Below, piece by piece: positions 33,758-43,361 of a stretch of 64,000 bases of DNA. Within the stretch, counting starts at the first letter, position 1. The number at the start of each line of letters is the position of its first letter. This DNA comes from Paenibacillus tritici. Its GTDB lineage: Bacteria > Bacillota > Bacilli > Paenibacillales > Paenibacillaceae. The notes under the pieces were generated by a model. The model saw nothing but the letters and a program-made list of their open reading frames with translations, was not told the DNA's origin and did no database searches. The position numbers and the translations under genes are program-made. Location of the stretch: assembly GCF_013204885.1 (NCBI RefSeq), contig NZ_JABMKX010000007.1:124001-188000 (forward strand). Reading direction: 5' to 3'.

Positions 33758-35383
33758 ATGTATAGAGTTCTAATCGTGGATGACCAATATTTCGCCTTGC
33801 TCGGTTTGCAGCAGGGGGTGGATTGGAGCGCTTTGAAGGTGGCGGAGGTCTGTCTTGCAGAGAATGTGGATCAGGCGATTGTCACACTGGAGCAGGCGCC
33901 CGTAGATCTGCTGATCTGCGATATCGAAATGCCGGGGAGAAACGGTCTGGAGCTGCTGGCCTGGGTGAAGCAATTCGCGCCCGGGACGCTGACGATTATG
34001 CTGACTTGCCATGCTGATTTCGAGTATGCGCAGCGCGCCATTTACCATGGGGCCTTCCATTATCTGCTCAAGCCGGTAGACTATGAGGAATTGATGAAGA
34101 TCTCCCGTGAGGCGCTCGCCGAGATTCACAAACAGCGGGAGCAGCAACAGTTCGAGACACTGATCAAGGAGTACCGGAGACAATGGGAGCATCAGCTGCC
34201 CCTTCTGGTGGAACGCTTCTGGCAGGATATTCTCAGCCAGCGGGCTGCCCCTGTGCTGGAATCGCTCACCATTCCGGCGAATACCTATAATCTGGATCTA
34301 CAGCCGGATGACCGCTACTTCCTCGCCCTGCTTGGCCTGGAGCAATGGAAAGAGAATCTTAGCGCCCGGGACGAGACCATTATGGAATATGCGCTGCGCA
34401 ATATGGCAGAGGAGCTGCTGCTCAGCGGGCTGGAAGGCACGGTGCTGCAGGATCAGGTGGGCCACAACCTGGCGGTTATTTACGTGAGAGGCGATATGAA
34501 TGCTGTCCGGCAGACGCTGGAGCAGAACTGCCGGACCTTCCTGGATACCTGCGAGCGGCTGCTGCATTGCTCCTTGTCGGTCTACATCAGTCCGGGTGTA
34601 TCTCTGCCCGGAATCATGAGTGCCTACACTTATGTCACCGAGCGGGAACAGCGCAATCTGAACCGTTCGCGTCAGGTGTTCGGACCGGACGAGCCTGCTG
34701 ATGCCAAGGACAAACCGCTGGATGCCCTGCCGCTGGCAGCACCGATGCATTTATTCGGAGAGTGGGCGACCATCCTGGAGCTTGGCGAGCTGGAGGAGCT
34801 GGAGCGCCGCGTTACGCTGTGGTTCGTCAATATCGGGGCAGACCGCTGGACGAATGAGCTGCACCGTCAGCTCATCCACGGCATCCTCTTCATTCTCCAT
34901 ACGGTTCTCGCCAAAAAAGGCTTATCTGCACACGACTCTGCGGAGCTGAAGTCGCTGATGGATAAGGAGAATTATCCGAAGCACTCCGCCTCTCTCCAGA
35001 ACTGGGCGATGGAATGCCTGAGAGCCGCGATGCGCTTATTGCAGACCAGCAATAATGTATCCTCGGCCACAGTCACCAAGATCAGACAGTATATCCGCTC
35101 CCGCCTGAGCGAAGAGATCACCCGGGATGAGCTGGCGGGTTATGTGTACCTGAACCCGGCTTATTTGTCCCGGCTGTTCAAGAAGGAGACCGGATTATCC
35201 ATATCCGATGTGATTATCCAGGAACGGCTGCAGAAGGCCAAGCAACTGCTGGAGGAGACCGAACTCAAGATTACCGACATTGCCGAGCAGGTAGGATACA
35301 CCAGCCTGGGCAGCTTCTCCAACCTGTTCAAGCGGATGGTCGGCGTAACGCCGCAGCAGTACCGCGCCCGGAATAAGAAGTGA
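33758..35383 (+). CDS. YesN-type response regulator with AraC HTH
   Basis: 541 residues. Receiver domain (about 1-120) with acidic pocket VDDQ, phosphoacceptor Asp in LLICDIEMPGRNG (about 54) and Lys in LLKPVDYEEL. A long middle region (about 130-420) of helical type is followed by two AraC HTH motifs (SEEITRDELAGYVYLNPAYL and LKITDIAEQVGYTSLGSFSN). It starts 7 bp after the kinase stop. It should activate the transporter operon; a hairpin follows downstream. Confidence 0.92.
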   Translation: MYRVLIVDDQYFALLGLQQGVDWSALKVAEVCLAENVDQAIVTLEQAPVDLLICDIEMPGRNGLELLAWVKQFAPGTLTIMLTCHADFEYAQRAIYHGAFHYLLKPVDYEELMKISREALAEIHKQREQQQFETLIKEYRRQWEHQLPLLVERFWQDILSQRAAPVLESLTIPANTYNLDLQPDDRYFLALLGLEQWKENLSARDETIMEYALRNMAEELLLSGLEGTVLQDQVGHNLAVIYVRGDMNAVRQTLEQNCRTFLDTCERLLHCSLSVYISPGVSLPGIMSAYTYVTEREQRNLNRSRQVFGPDEPADAKDKPLDALPLAAPMHLFGEWATILELGELEELERRVTLWFVNIGADRWTNELHRQLIHGILFILHTVLAKKGLSAHDSAELKSLMDKENYPKHSASLQNWAMECLRAAMRLLQTSNNVSSATVTKIRQYIRSRLSEEITRDELAGYVYLNPAYLSRLFKKETGLSISDVIIQERLQKAKQLLEETELKITDIAEQVGYTSLGSFSNLFKRMVGVTPQQYRARNKK

Positions 35384-35551
35384 CCGCTGCCGGGGGAGGG
35401 AACCAAGCACTGACGATTACTGGGGGATACTGTCCCTACGTAGCACCGTATTTCCCCCCGGCTGCACTGTACGCCCCGTCCCGGCAACAAGCAAGTGGAA
35501 AAATGTAGCTTAATTCATCGTTTTTTATCTATACTACTTAAATAAGTGGAT

Positions 35552-35618
35552 AAACAGCATCTGCTAATAATACATTTGCCACATTGCAGGAATTTCAGAT
35601 TATTAAGTGCTGTTTTTC
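35552..35618 (+). terminator. possible terminator/long inverted repeat after the YesN gene
   Basis: AAACAGCA and TAATAAT (35552-35570) pair with ATTATTA and TGCTGTTT (35599-35615) with a 28-base loop, ending in a T run. The remaining part of the 434-bp gap (35384-35817) holds only this element and the ara terminator; no ORF is convincing. Confidence 0.5.
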
Positions 35619-35744
35619 CAACTGCTCTCCCGGCACGGTCCAATCCTTCATAAGCAAGTGTACAAAATCCAGCTATTTCCTCTCAGCCTAGCCTGGCAGT
35701 TTGCACTCGTCCACTTCACACCCTATCTCTTCCTGTGCATATAC

Positions 35745-35786
35745 AAAAAGAAAGGAGCGAGCAGGCATACAGCCTACTCGCTCCTT
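35745..35786 (-). terminator. intrinsic terminator of the arabinose operon
   Basis: AAGGAGCGAG-AGGC pairs with GCCT-CTCGCTCCTT (one mismatch on each side) with a six-base loop; on the minus strand it is followed by TTTCTTTTTG. It lies 32 bp past the araA stop codon. Confidence 0.88.
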
Positions 35787-35817
35787 CTTACATGTATGGT
35801 GATACTTTATTCTCTAA

Positions 35818-37242
35818 TTACTTGATAATCACGTATTCCAGGCCAACGAGCTTGGCATAGGTAACGATCTGATCGGTAGTCAGGTTAAGCGATACTACGG
35901 TGTGGTGACCGCCGCCGTTCTCGATCCAGGCCTTGACCCCGTCCTGGAAGTTAGGCTTCACCTGCCACAGCACACGGGCTACCGGAAGATTCGGAGCCGG
36001 AACGGTTGGCTCGAATGCGGTAACTTCGTTGATCAGCAGCTTGTAATGGGTGCCGAAGTCGGCCATGGATACCACGACACCTTCGCCTGCCTTGCCGTCA
36101 AATACGAGACGGGCCGGGTCTTCACGGTCGCCAATTCCCAGCGGAGACACGATGATCTTCGGCTGGTTGCTGGCCAGGCTCGGATCAACCTCAAGCATAT
36201 GAGACTGGAGGATGGCTTCTTGTCCGGCAGCCATCTCATAAGTGTAATCTTCCATGAACCCGGTGTTCAGGTTGTGGCTCATCACCTTCATCAGGCGGTC
36301 CAGGGCAGCGGTCTTCCAGTCCCCTTCACCGGCGAAGCCGTAGCCCTGTGCCATCAGACGCTGAACAGCCAGACCCGGAAGCTGCTTCATGCCGTGCAGA
36401 TCCTCGAAGTTTGAAGTGAAGGCATTGTAGCCGCCTGCATCCAGGAAGCGCTTAAGGGCAATCTCATAGCTCGCTTGAACCTTAACGCTGGCTTCCCATG
36501 CTTCTTGGCTGTACGTGCCGTAATCAATGGCATACAGCTCGGTGTATTCCGCGAACAGAGCGTCGATCTCCTCTGGCTTCACTTCGTTCACATAGGCCAC
36601 CAAATCACCGATTCCGAAGTAATCCACCGTCCAGCCGAACTGGATCTGGGCTTCGACCTTATCGCCTTCGGTAACGCCAACGTTACGCATGTTGTCTCCG
36701 AAGCGGGCTACCTTGATATTGAAGCTTTCGTTGTAGGCAACCGCAACATCCATCCATTCTGCAATCTGCTTCTGGACTTCAGCACGTTCCCAGTACCCTA
36801 CTACTACTTTGTTCTGTTTCTTCAGACGGGCATTGATGAAGCCATATTCACGGTCGCCATGGGCAGCCTGGTTCAGGTTCATGAAGTCCATATCAATCGT
36901 AGCCCAAGGAATGCTCTCATTGTACTGGGTAGCCAGGTGCAGCAGCGGCTTCTGCAGCAGCTTCGTTCCGCGAATCCACATTTTGGCCGGGGAGAAGGTG
37001 TGCATCCAGGTGATCACACCGGCAACCTCGTCACGATAGTTAACTTCTTTCATAATGGAGGTGATTTTGTCTGCGGTGACGGCCAGCTCCTGCAGCACCA
37101 GCGGATAAGGAAGCACCCCGCTGTTATTGAGTGCATCGGTCATCTCCTGCGCATGCGCCTTCACTTCACCGAGTGCTTCTTCCCCGTACAGGTGCTGCGA
37201 TCCTACTACAAACCAGAATTGCTTGTCGCTTACTGTTGACAT
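35818..37242 (-). CDS. araA: L-arabinose isomerase
   Basis: About 474 residues, normal family length. It interconverts L-arabinose and L-ribulose in the cytoplasm. Family landmarks: FWFVVGSQHLYGEEAL at the start, WMHTFSPAKMWIRG, the metal-site region with ENFEDLH-like SNFEDLHGMKQLPGLA, and GGGHHTVVS near the C-terminus. The ATG at 37242 has AGAGG 9 bases upstream; the ATG at 37251 overlaps the RBS. It is third in the operon, 37 bp after araD. Confidence 0.96.
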   Translation of the reverse strand: MSTVSDKQFWFVVGSQHLYGEEALGEVKAHAQEMTDALNNSGVLPYPLVLQELAVTADKITSIMKEVNYRDEVAGVITWMHTFSPAKMWIRGTKLLQKPLLHLATQYNESIPWATIDMDFMNLNQAAHGDREYGFINARLKKQNKVVVGYWERAEVQKQIAEWMDVAVAYNESFNIKVARFGDNMRNVGVTEGDKVEAQIQFGWTVDYFGIGDLVAYVNEVKPEEIDALFAEYTELYAIDYGTYSQEAWEASVKVQASYEIALKRFLDAGGYNAFTSNFEDLHGMKQLPGLAVQRLMAQGYGFAGEGDWKTAALDRLMKVMSHNLNTGFMEDYTYEMAAGQEAILQSHMLEVDPSLASNQPKIIVSPLGIGDREDPARLVFDGKAGEGVVVSMADFGTHYKLLINEVTAFEPTVPAPNLPVARVLWQVKPNFQDGVKAWIENGGGHHTVVSLNLTTDQIVTYAKLVGLEYVIIK

Positions 37243-37279
37243 ATGATTCATCCTCTTCTCTGTTGGATTATATAGTGAT

Positions 37280-37975
37280 TTATTTCTGGCCGTAATACGC
37301 GTCCTTGCCGTGCTTGCGCAAATAATGCTTGTCCAGAATCCGCTGCGGCAGCTCCTCGGCGAACGTATTCAGCTGGCGGGCGAAGTGGTTCATCTTGGAC
37401 ACTTCCTCCAGCACGACACTGTTCATGACTGCGGCATGGGCATCCTTGCCCCAGGTGAACGGTGCATGTCCTTTGAGCAGGACGCCGGGAATCGCCATTA
37501 CATCCAGCCCCCGCTGCTCGAATGTCTCAATGATCACATGCCCGGTCTCCGCTTCATACCCGCGGTCAATCTCTTCCTGGGTCAGGAACCGGGTGCACGG
37601 TACAGAACCATAGAAGGTGTCTGCATGTGTCGTGCCCATGACCGGCACATCCAATCCGGCCTGCGCCCAGATCGTCGCCCAGGTGGAATGGGTGTGTACG
37701 ATGCCGCCGATCTCCGCATAATGCTTGTAGAGTACAGCATGGGTCGCTGTATCCGAGGAAGGCCGCATCTCTCCCTCCACCACATTGCCATCGAAGTCCA
37801 CAACAACCATATCGCTCGGCTTCATCTTGTCATAGCTGACTCCGCTCGGCTTGATGACGAACAGACTGCTCGCCCGGTCTACCGCGCTCACATTGCCCCA
37901 GGTGTATTTGACGAGTCCATGTTTGGGAAGTTCCAGGTTGGCCTCGAATACCTCTTCCTTCAGTTGCTCCAGCAT
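37280..37975 (-). CDS. araD: L-ribulose-5-phosphate 4-epimerase
   Basis: 231 residues, class II aldolase/adducin fold. Converts L-ribulose-5-phosphate to D-xylulose-5-phosphate for the pentose phosphate pathway. Zn-site motif [16 protein letters not shown] and the distal His in [14 protein letters not shown] are intact, as is [10 protein letters not shown] for the phosphate-binding loop. RBS GGAGG is 9 bases upstream. The start lies 3 bp after the stop codon of the kinase gene, so the two are tightly linked. Confidence 0.96.
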   Translation of the reverse strand: MLEQLKEEVFEANLELPKHGLVKYTWGNVSAVDRASSLFVIKPSGVSYDKMKPSDMVVVDFDGNVVEGEMRPSSDTATHAVLYKHYAEIGGIVHTHSTWATIWAQAGLDVPVMGTTHADTFYGSVPCTRFLTQEEIDRGYEAETGHVIIETFEQRGLDVMAIPGVLLKGHAPFTWGKDAHAAVMNSVVLEEVSKMNHFARQLNTFAEELPQRILDKHYLRKHGKDAYYGQK

Positions 37976-37978
37976 GGT

Positions 37979-39592
37979 TTAATTCCTCCCGTTCTCTACC
38001 AGATGATCTACAGCAGCCTGCTCAATCGCCAGCCCTGCGGTGTAACGTTCCATGAATAATTCGAAGCCCTTCACATCGGCCTCATCCGGATGAATGACCT
38101 GACCTTCTATATCCTTGAAGACCTTGTGGTCGAGGAAGTCGTCCAGACGCTCCTGCTGCTCTTTGTTCTGCATATAAGCAGCCAGAATCGCCATCCCCCA
38201 CGCGCCGCCTTCGCCGGCTGTTGCCATGACAGACACCGGAACATTCATGGCAGCGGCCACGATTTTTTGACCGACGACAGGTGTCTTGAACAAGCCGCCG
38301 TGCGCAAGAATGCTGTCAATGGATACATGCTCCTTGCGGGTAAGAATGTCCATTCCGATCTTCAGCGCCCCGAAGGCGGAGAACAGATGACTGCGCATGA
38401 AGTTGGCCAGATTGAAGCGGCTCTCCGGTGAACGGACAAACAGCGGCCGGCCCTTCTCCAAGCCGGTAATGTTCTCGCCCGAGAAATAGCCGTAGCTGAG
38501 CAAACCGCCGCCATCGGAGTCCGCTTCCAGCGCTTTGTTAAACAACACACTGAACAACCGTTCAGGATCTGCCTTGAATCCCATCGCCTCCGAGAATTCA
38601 CGGAACAGGCCGACCCAGGCATTGATATCGCTGGAGCAGTTGTTGGCATGCACCATTCCCACCGGACTGCCGTCAGGGGTGGTTACCATATCAATCTCGG
38701 GATATACCGCTGTAAGATCCTTCTCCAGTACGATCATGGCGAACACGGAGGTGCCTACTGAGATATTGCCGGTCCGTTTGCGGACACTATTCGTAGCGAC
38801 CATGCCTGTTCCGGCATCGCCTTCCGGAGGACACAGCGGAATTCCTGCCAGCAGGTCCCCGGACTCATCCAGCAGCTTGGCTCCGGCTTCCGTTAATATG
38901 CCTGCCTGCTCACCCGCAGGATAGACCTTGGGAAGAAGATCGCTCAGCTTCCAAGGGTAATTCTTCTCTGCAATCAATTCATCGAACTGTGCAACCATCG
39001 CCGGATGGTAATCCTGCGCAGCTTCATCTATAGGGAAGACACCGGAGGCATCGCCGATCCCGATCGCCTTGCTGCCGGTCAGCAGCCAGTGAATATATCC
39101 GCCCAGCGTCGTTACGAACCGGGCCTGCGGGACATGCTCTTCTCCGTTCAGAATGGCCTGGTACAGATGGGCAATGCTCCAGCGCTCAGGAATATTGAAC
39201 TGGAAAAGCTCCGTTAACGCTTTGGCCGCAGTGCCGGTTGTTGCATTACGCCAGGTCCGGAAGGGAACCAGCAGCTCGCCCGCACTGTCAAAAGCCATAT
39301 ATCCATGCATCATTGCCGAGAATCCGATAGAACCGACAGTAGTAACCGTAACCCCGTATTTCTGTGCAACCTCCTGCTTCATTTCGCGGTAAGCCGCTTG
39401 CAGCCCCTTGATAATATCCGTCAAAGGATATGTCCAGTACCCGCCCTCAAGCAGGTTCTCCCACTCGTAGCTTCCGGATGCAAGGGTCTCGAAACGCTGA
39501 TCAATCAGGACTGCCTTGATACGTGTGGACCCAAATTCGATACCCAGTGAAGTCTCTCCCTTAAGTATCGCTTGCTTGATGTTCTGATCCAT
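37979..39592 (-). CDS. FGGY-family carbohydrate kinase, probable L-ribulokinase of the arabinose pathway
   Basis: About 537 residues. The two FGGY/actin-like ATPase halves are visible: N-terminal [19 protein letters not shown] (phosphate loop) and SGKTGSV-like [11 protein letters not shown] plus [13 protein letters not shown] in the second half. It does not resemble classical AraB closely; it belongs to a separate FGGY branch found in Firmicute ara operons, and its position with araD and araA and the AraR box supports L-ribulokinase activity, which is inference. Frame is open to 39775, but ATG 39592 has GAGGAG 10 bases upstream and is preceded by a promoter. Confidence 0.88.
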   Translation of the reverse strand: MDQNIKQAILKGETSLGIEFGSTRIKAVLIDQRFETLASGSYEWENLLEGGYWTYPLTDIIKGLQAAYREMKQEVAQKYGVTVTTVGSIGFSAMMHGYMAFDSAGELLVPFRTWRNATTGTAAKALTELFQFNIPERWSIAHLYQAILNGEEHVPQARFVTTLGGYIHWLLTGSKAIGIGDASGVFPIDEAAQDYHPAMVAQFDELIAEKNYPWKLSDLLPKVYPAGEQAGILTEAGAKLLDESGDLLAGIPLCPPEGDAGTGMVATNSVRKRTGNISVGTSVFAMIVLEKDLTAVYPEIDMVTTPDGSPVGMVHANNCSSDINAWVGLFREFSEAMGFKADPERLFSVLFNKALEADSDGGGLLSYGYFSGENITGLEKGRPLFVRSPESRFNLANFMRSHLFSAFGALKIGMDILTRKEHVSIDSILAHGGLFKTPVVGQKIVAAAMNVPVSVMATAGEGGAWGMAILAAYMQNKEQQERLDDFLDHKVFKDIEGQVIHPDEADVKGFELFMERYTAGLAIEQAAVDHLVENGRN

Positions 39593-39668
39593 GCACACGT
39601 TACTCCTCTCTGAACCAAACTGTATTTCTTGCCAAACGAAAGAATGCGCTTCCTTTATGAACAGCCTT

Positions 39669-39697
39669 AGTATATTTTCTGTTCGTACATTTGTCAA
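39669..39697 (-). promoter_or_regulatory. ara operon promoter with AraR-like box
   Basis: Minus strand TTGACA (39697-39692), 17-bp spacer, TATACT (39674-39669). The spacer contains ATGTACGAACAG, a near match to the ATTTGTACGTACAA-type AraR site. Bound AraR would block RNA polymerase directly. Confidence 0.8.
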
Positions 39698-39802
39698 TAA
39701 TATATATAAGATATACCTACAAATTAGACCTGAAATTCCTTGTATTTTACGAAAATCATGATAAGTAGTAGACATCGGAGGATATTAAGCTTATATTCAA
39801 GC

Positions 39803-39822
39803 TATAATATGTACGTACAACT
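39803..39822 (+). promoter_or_regulatory. araR -10 element with overlapping AraR operator
   Basis: TATAAT (39803-39808) runs straight into ATATGTACGTACAACT, centred on the palindrome GTACGTAC (39811-39818), a good AraR box. No convincing -35 was found. The arrangement implies autorepression of araR. The second box lies 115 bp away at the ara promoter, so looping is conceivable. Confidence 0.8.
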
Positions 39823-39873
39823 ACGGAGAATAAGCAATTCCATATAAGAACAACTGTGAAAGAAGTGAACCGT

Positions 39874-40959
39874 GTGAGAACCAAATATCAGATCATATTC
39901 GATGAACTCAAAAGCAATATTCTGTCCGGAGTCTACAGTGTGGGCGAACAAATCCCTACAGAGTCTGCTCTGCAGGATACCTATGGAGTCAGCCGCCAGA
40001 CCGTCCGCAAGGCGATCCTGGAGCTGTCCAATGAGGGGTTCCTGCGGAGCGAGAAGGGCTCCGGCACTTATGTCAGCAACCAGTTCCGCTCCAAATCCGG
40101 GGGTAACCTGAACCAAAAAACCATTGGCGTCATCACCACCTACCTCTCGGATTATATTTTCCCCTCCATTATCAGGGGGATCGAGAGCAGACTTAATGAG
40201 GACAACTATTCGCTGCTGCTCGCCAGCACCAATAATGATGTCGCCCAGGAGAAGAAGGCGCTGGAAATGATGTTATCCTTCGGTGTGGACGGACTGATCA
40301 TTGAGCCTACGAAGAGCAATCTGTACAATCCGAACATCGCCTACTACCTGTCGTTCAAAGAGCAGGATGTCCCGTTCATCATGATTAACGCTTATTATGA
40401 AGAGCTGGAGGTGCCCTTCTTCTGTCTGGATGACGTACAGTCCAGTTATCTGGCTACCCGGGAGCTGATCTCCAAGGGCCATACCCAGATCGGCATTATT
40501 GCCAAAATGGATGATCTCCAGGGCAAATACCGCATGAAAGGCTATATCAAGGCGCTCGGCGAAGCCAAACTACGCTTCCATCCGGAGCAGGTGCTCTCCT
40601 TCGATACCGAATCCAAGCGGGAGCTGTCGGCTAACCTCAAGCAATTCCTCACCGATAACAGAGAGATACTAACCGCCATTGTCTGCTATAACGACGAGGT
40701 AGGTCTGGAAGTGGTCAATGTCTGCAAGCAGCTGAATATTTCGATCCCGGAGGAGCTGTCGATCATCGGCCAGGACAATTCCTACATTGCCAAGAACGCA
40801 GGCATCAAGCTGACGACCTTAACCCACCCGCAGGAGCAGATGGGCCGCGATGCCGCAGAATGGGTGATCAAGAAGCTGCAGGGTAAAAAGGATCTGCGGA
40901 ACAGCACCTACTATCAGCCTGTGCTGGTGCAGGGGGAGACGGTGAGGGTGCTGGAATAG
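39874..40959 (+). CDS. araR: AraR, arabinose-responsive GntR/LacI-type repressor
   Basis: About 361 residues. GntR winged helix at the N-terminus (ILSGVYSVGEQIPTESALQ, GVSRQTVRKAILELSNEG, GSGTYVSN) joined to a LacI/periplasmic-binding-like sugar domain (TIGVITTYLSDYIFPSIIRG, GVDGLIIEP, TAIVCYNDEVG). This GntR-LacI chimera is diagnostic of AraR. L-arabinose binding releases the operator. Start: GTG at 39874 with AAGAAG upstream; a GTG at 39856 gives six extra residues. Divergent from the ara operon, with operator boxes in both promoters. Confidence 0.93.
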   Translation: MRTKYQIIFDELKSNILSGVYSVGEQIPTESALQDTYGVSRQTVRKAILELSNEGFLRSEKGSGTYVSNQFRSKSGGNLNQKTIGVITTYLSDYIFPSIIRGIESRLNEDNYSLLLASTNNDVAQEKKALEMMLSFGVDGLIIEPTKSNLYNPNIAYYLSFKEQDVPFIMINAYYEELEVPFFCLDDVQSSYLATRELISKGHTQIGIIAKMDDLQGKYRMKGYIKALGEAKLRFHPEQVLSFDTESKRELSANLKQFLTDNREILTAIVCYNDEVGLEVVNVCKQLNISIPEELSIIGQDNSYIAKNAGIKLTTLTHPQEQMGRDAAEWVIKKLQGKKDLRNSTYYQPVLVQGETVRVLE

Positions 40960-41030
40960 CCCTCTGCGGAGTAAGGCAGATCACCCTGGAATATCCGTTT
41001 CAGCGAGAAGCCCATTCTTCCCTGGCGTAA

Positions 41031-41080
41031 TAAATAAAAACAGCCCCGGCCGTGAAGCGGCAGGGCTGTTTTTTATTTAT
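41031..41080. terminator. bidirectional intrinsic terminator
   Basis: AAATAAAAAACAGCCC pairs with GGGCTGTTTTTTATTT around a GC-rich apical stem. Both flanks have A/T runs, so it ends araR (+) and the lipoprotein gene (-). Confidence 0.92.
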
Positions 41081-41102
41081 TACATAGAACCGGTAAGACG
41101 GC

Positions 41103-41849
41103 TCAGTCCATCAGTGTGGAGATATTGATGCTCTCAATCTTAGCGCCTTTGACATGAAACAGCATATAATCCACATAGTTGCTTGGGGCGAACCGGTAGT
41201 CATCCTCTTCCTCAGGTGCTCCGTCTCCGGTCAGCTTGCCTTCGGGATAGGCTTTTTTGAGGGTATCCAGGCTGTCTCCGACCTTGATGTTACGGACAGT
41301 AGTGTACTTCGGATCCGTAATCTTAATGCTGAAGATGAAGAACTGCTTGCCATCACCTGAATCCATCGTCTTAATCTCAACGCCCGGGAACGTATACGTC
41401 TTCTCTGTTCTGCCGATCAGGGTATCCATATTCAGCCCGTCATCCACAGAATACGTGTGCGATTTCTTCTTCGTTGCCTTCCCCAGCATACTCTCCAGCT
41501 TGTTATCGTCAACAATGTCGGAGAGGGCAATGGTATGGTCCTTATAGACAAAAGCCAGCTCCTTAAGAATCACATTCCCTTCCTTCTCAATGGTTCCTTC
41601 CTTGATCGCTTCGGAACCGGAGCCGGTGCCTGCTGAAGCCGCAGGTGAAGGCTCAGCCGGAGTGGCCGCAGGCTCCGCAGCAGGGGTAGCCGAAGCTGCC
41701 GGTGCCTCTGTGGACGCTGCTTCAGAAGCGGGCGCCGTCCCGGGAGTGGCTGCCGCCTGACCCGCCGTGCCGGACTGGCATCCCGCCAGAAGTGTCATCA
41801 GTAATATTGCGGGCAGCAGCAGGGCTGCCGGTTTTTGAAATGTTCCCAT
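41103..41849 (-). CDS. putative lipoprotein of unknown function
   Basis: About 248 residues. A lipoprotein signal (LLPAILLMTLLAGC, Cys about 23) is followed by a long Ala/Pro/Thr/Glu-rich linker (about 25-85) and a compact globular domain that is not recognised, with YTVDDG-like YSVDDGLNMDTLIGR and GDSLDTLKKAYPEG, the latter recalling a BLIP/PepSY-like repeat. The frame opens further upstream, but ATG 41849 has GGAGGG 6 bases before it. It lies 111 bp downstream of the HK gene and may belong to that two-component operon. Confidence 0.75.
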   Translation of the reverse strand: MGTFQKPAALLLPAILLMTLLAGCQSGTAGQAAATPGTAPASEAASTEAPAASATPAAEPAATPAEPSPAASAGTGSGSEAIKEGTIEKEGNVILKELAFVYKDHTIALSDIVDDNKLESMLGKATKKKSHTYSVDDGLNMDTLIGRTEKTYTFPGVEIKTMDSGDGKQFFIFSIKITDPKYTTVRNIKVGDSLDTLKKAYPEGKLTGDGAPEEEDDYRFAPSNYVDYMLFHVKGAKIESINISTLMD

Positions 41850-41960
41850 AATTATCCCTCCATGAATGTACGCGATGGAACGCGTTGTTTGTTTGGTATG
41901 AGGTAAGTATACGAAAACCATTTGTTAGTGTAATAACAGAGTTGTATCAGTCTTGTAACG

Positions 41961-43361
41961 TCACAGGAGCGGCAGATGGATAGAGACGGACGTTCCTGCG
42001 CCGAGCTGGCTCTCTAGGCTGAGGTGCCCGCCGAACTTCTCGGCGATCTCCTTACAGATGGACAGCCCCAGCCCCGTTCCGCCAGCCGCGCTGGCATTCC
42101 GTGCCCGGTAGAACCGCTCCTGAACACGGGCAATCTCATCCGCGCTGATTCCGATCCCCTGATCGCTGATCTGCACGATGGCTTCCTGCTCCCGGATCAG
42201 CACTTCAATGCTGATCCGGGTACGGGGATCAGAGTACTTAATCGCGTTGTCCAGCACATTGGCGATGGCGTGCGACATCAATACCTGATTGACATAGACG
42301 AAGGCGTGCGGCCCCTGCCGGATCGTAAGCTCTATCCCCTTACTGTCAGCCTTGGCCCGTACTCCGGTGGCCACCTGCTCCGCCAATTGCGTCAGATCGG
42401 TCTTCTCCGTATCCATCTCATCCGGTCCTGCCTTGTCAAACCGGGATAACATCAGCAGCTCATTGATCAGCAGGGTAAGGCGGTCGGATTCATTTACAAG
42501 GTGATAATATATCTTTTGCAGCTCCTCATCCTCATTCTCGCCCTCATACAGATACTGGGAGAACCCCTTGATGGCGGCGAGCGGCGTCTTCAGCTCATGG
42601 GATACATTCGAGACAAACTGCTTCTGATACTGGATATAATCGCTGAGCTGTATGCCCATCCGGTTCAGGCCGGCAGCCAGCATCCCCAGCTCATCCTTCC
42701 TGTTCAAGTGCACCTCCCGGAACTGCTGCCTGGAGAAGCTCTCCGTAGCGCCAAGCAGATATTTAATCGGCTTCGTCGTATTACGGGCAATGAATAGACT
42801 GGAGATTGTAATCAGTATAATGAACCCTCCGGCACCGGCGAACAGGATATACCGGATCTGGTCCATCATCGTATAGAAATAGGAGATATCCTCCACGAAT
42901 TCGAACACATAGCTGTTCTGATAATACTTGTCTTGAATCGGTATGGCGAAGTACAGCAGATGGTCATCAGAAACCGTGTACGCATAATTTCCCTTCAGAG
43001 CGTTCTGAATATTCCCGGCGAAGATCACGGGCGTCTTGTTATTGATAATAATCCCGTCCACGGCAAGTCCCAGCAGCTTCTGGTTGCTGTCGTAGATCCG
43101 TACTTCCTTGCCGGAGGCTTTTAACGTCTCCAGCGCACTCCTGGCCACATCCGAAGGCTGCCCTGCTTCTTCCGCCTTATCGTGCTTGGAGAGAACCTCC
43201 CGGAAGGACAGCTCACGCAGATCCGCCTTTTCCATCATCTGCTTCTCTATGGTGACGAAGCTGAAGTATTCAATCGCTGTATTGACCGAAATAATAATCA
43301 CGGCAAACGACAACACCGAGAACAACAAATAATTAAGCAGCAGCCGGGTTGCGTACTTCAG
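41961..43361 (-). CDS. membrane sensor histidine kinase (HAMP-type, PhoR/ResE-like); CTG start proposed
   Basis: About 466 residues. Two membrane helices flank an extracellular domain (about 40-165); HAMP follows, then H box SHELKTPLAAI, N box ANVLDNAIKYS, G1 DQGIGI and G2 GGTGLGLSI. It pairs with the OmpR-type regulator directly upstream. No ATG or GTG is available at a sensible place: the frame continues upstream as LRLKYATRLLLNYLL before the TTG at 43328. CTG at 43361 sits 9 bases after GGAGG and overlaps the regulator's stop codon as CTGA, so it is the best start, though unproven. Confidence 0.85.
   Translation of the reverse strand: MKYATRLLLNYLLFSVLSFAVIIISVNTAIEYFSFVTIEKQMMEKADLRELSFREVLSKHDKAEEAGQPSDVARSALETLKASGKEVRIYDSNQKLLGLAVDGIIINNKTPVIFAGNIQNALKGNYAYTVSDDHLLYFAIPIQDKYYQNSYVFEFVEDISYFYTMMDQIRYILFAGAGGFIILITISSLFIARNTTKPIKYLLGATESFSRQQFREVHLNRKDELGMLAAGLNRMGIQLSDYIQYQKQFVSNVSHELKTPLAAIKGFSQYLYEGENEDEELQKIYYHLVNESDRLTLLINELLMLSRFDKAGPDEMDTEKTDLTQLAEQVATGVRAKADSKGIELTIRQGPHAFVYVNQVLMSHAIANVLDNAIKYSDPRTRISIEVLIREQEAIVQISDQGIGISADEIARVQERFYRARNASAAGGTGLGLSICKEIAEKFGGHLSLESQLGAGTSVSIHLPLL

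Noticed and set aside
35384..35817. small coding gene (72-residue ORF at 35607)
   Set aside because: The frame overlaps the ara operon terminator and has no RBS; it is better explained as intergenic DNA.
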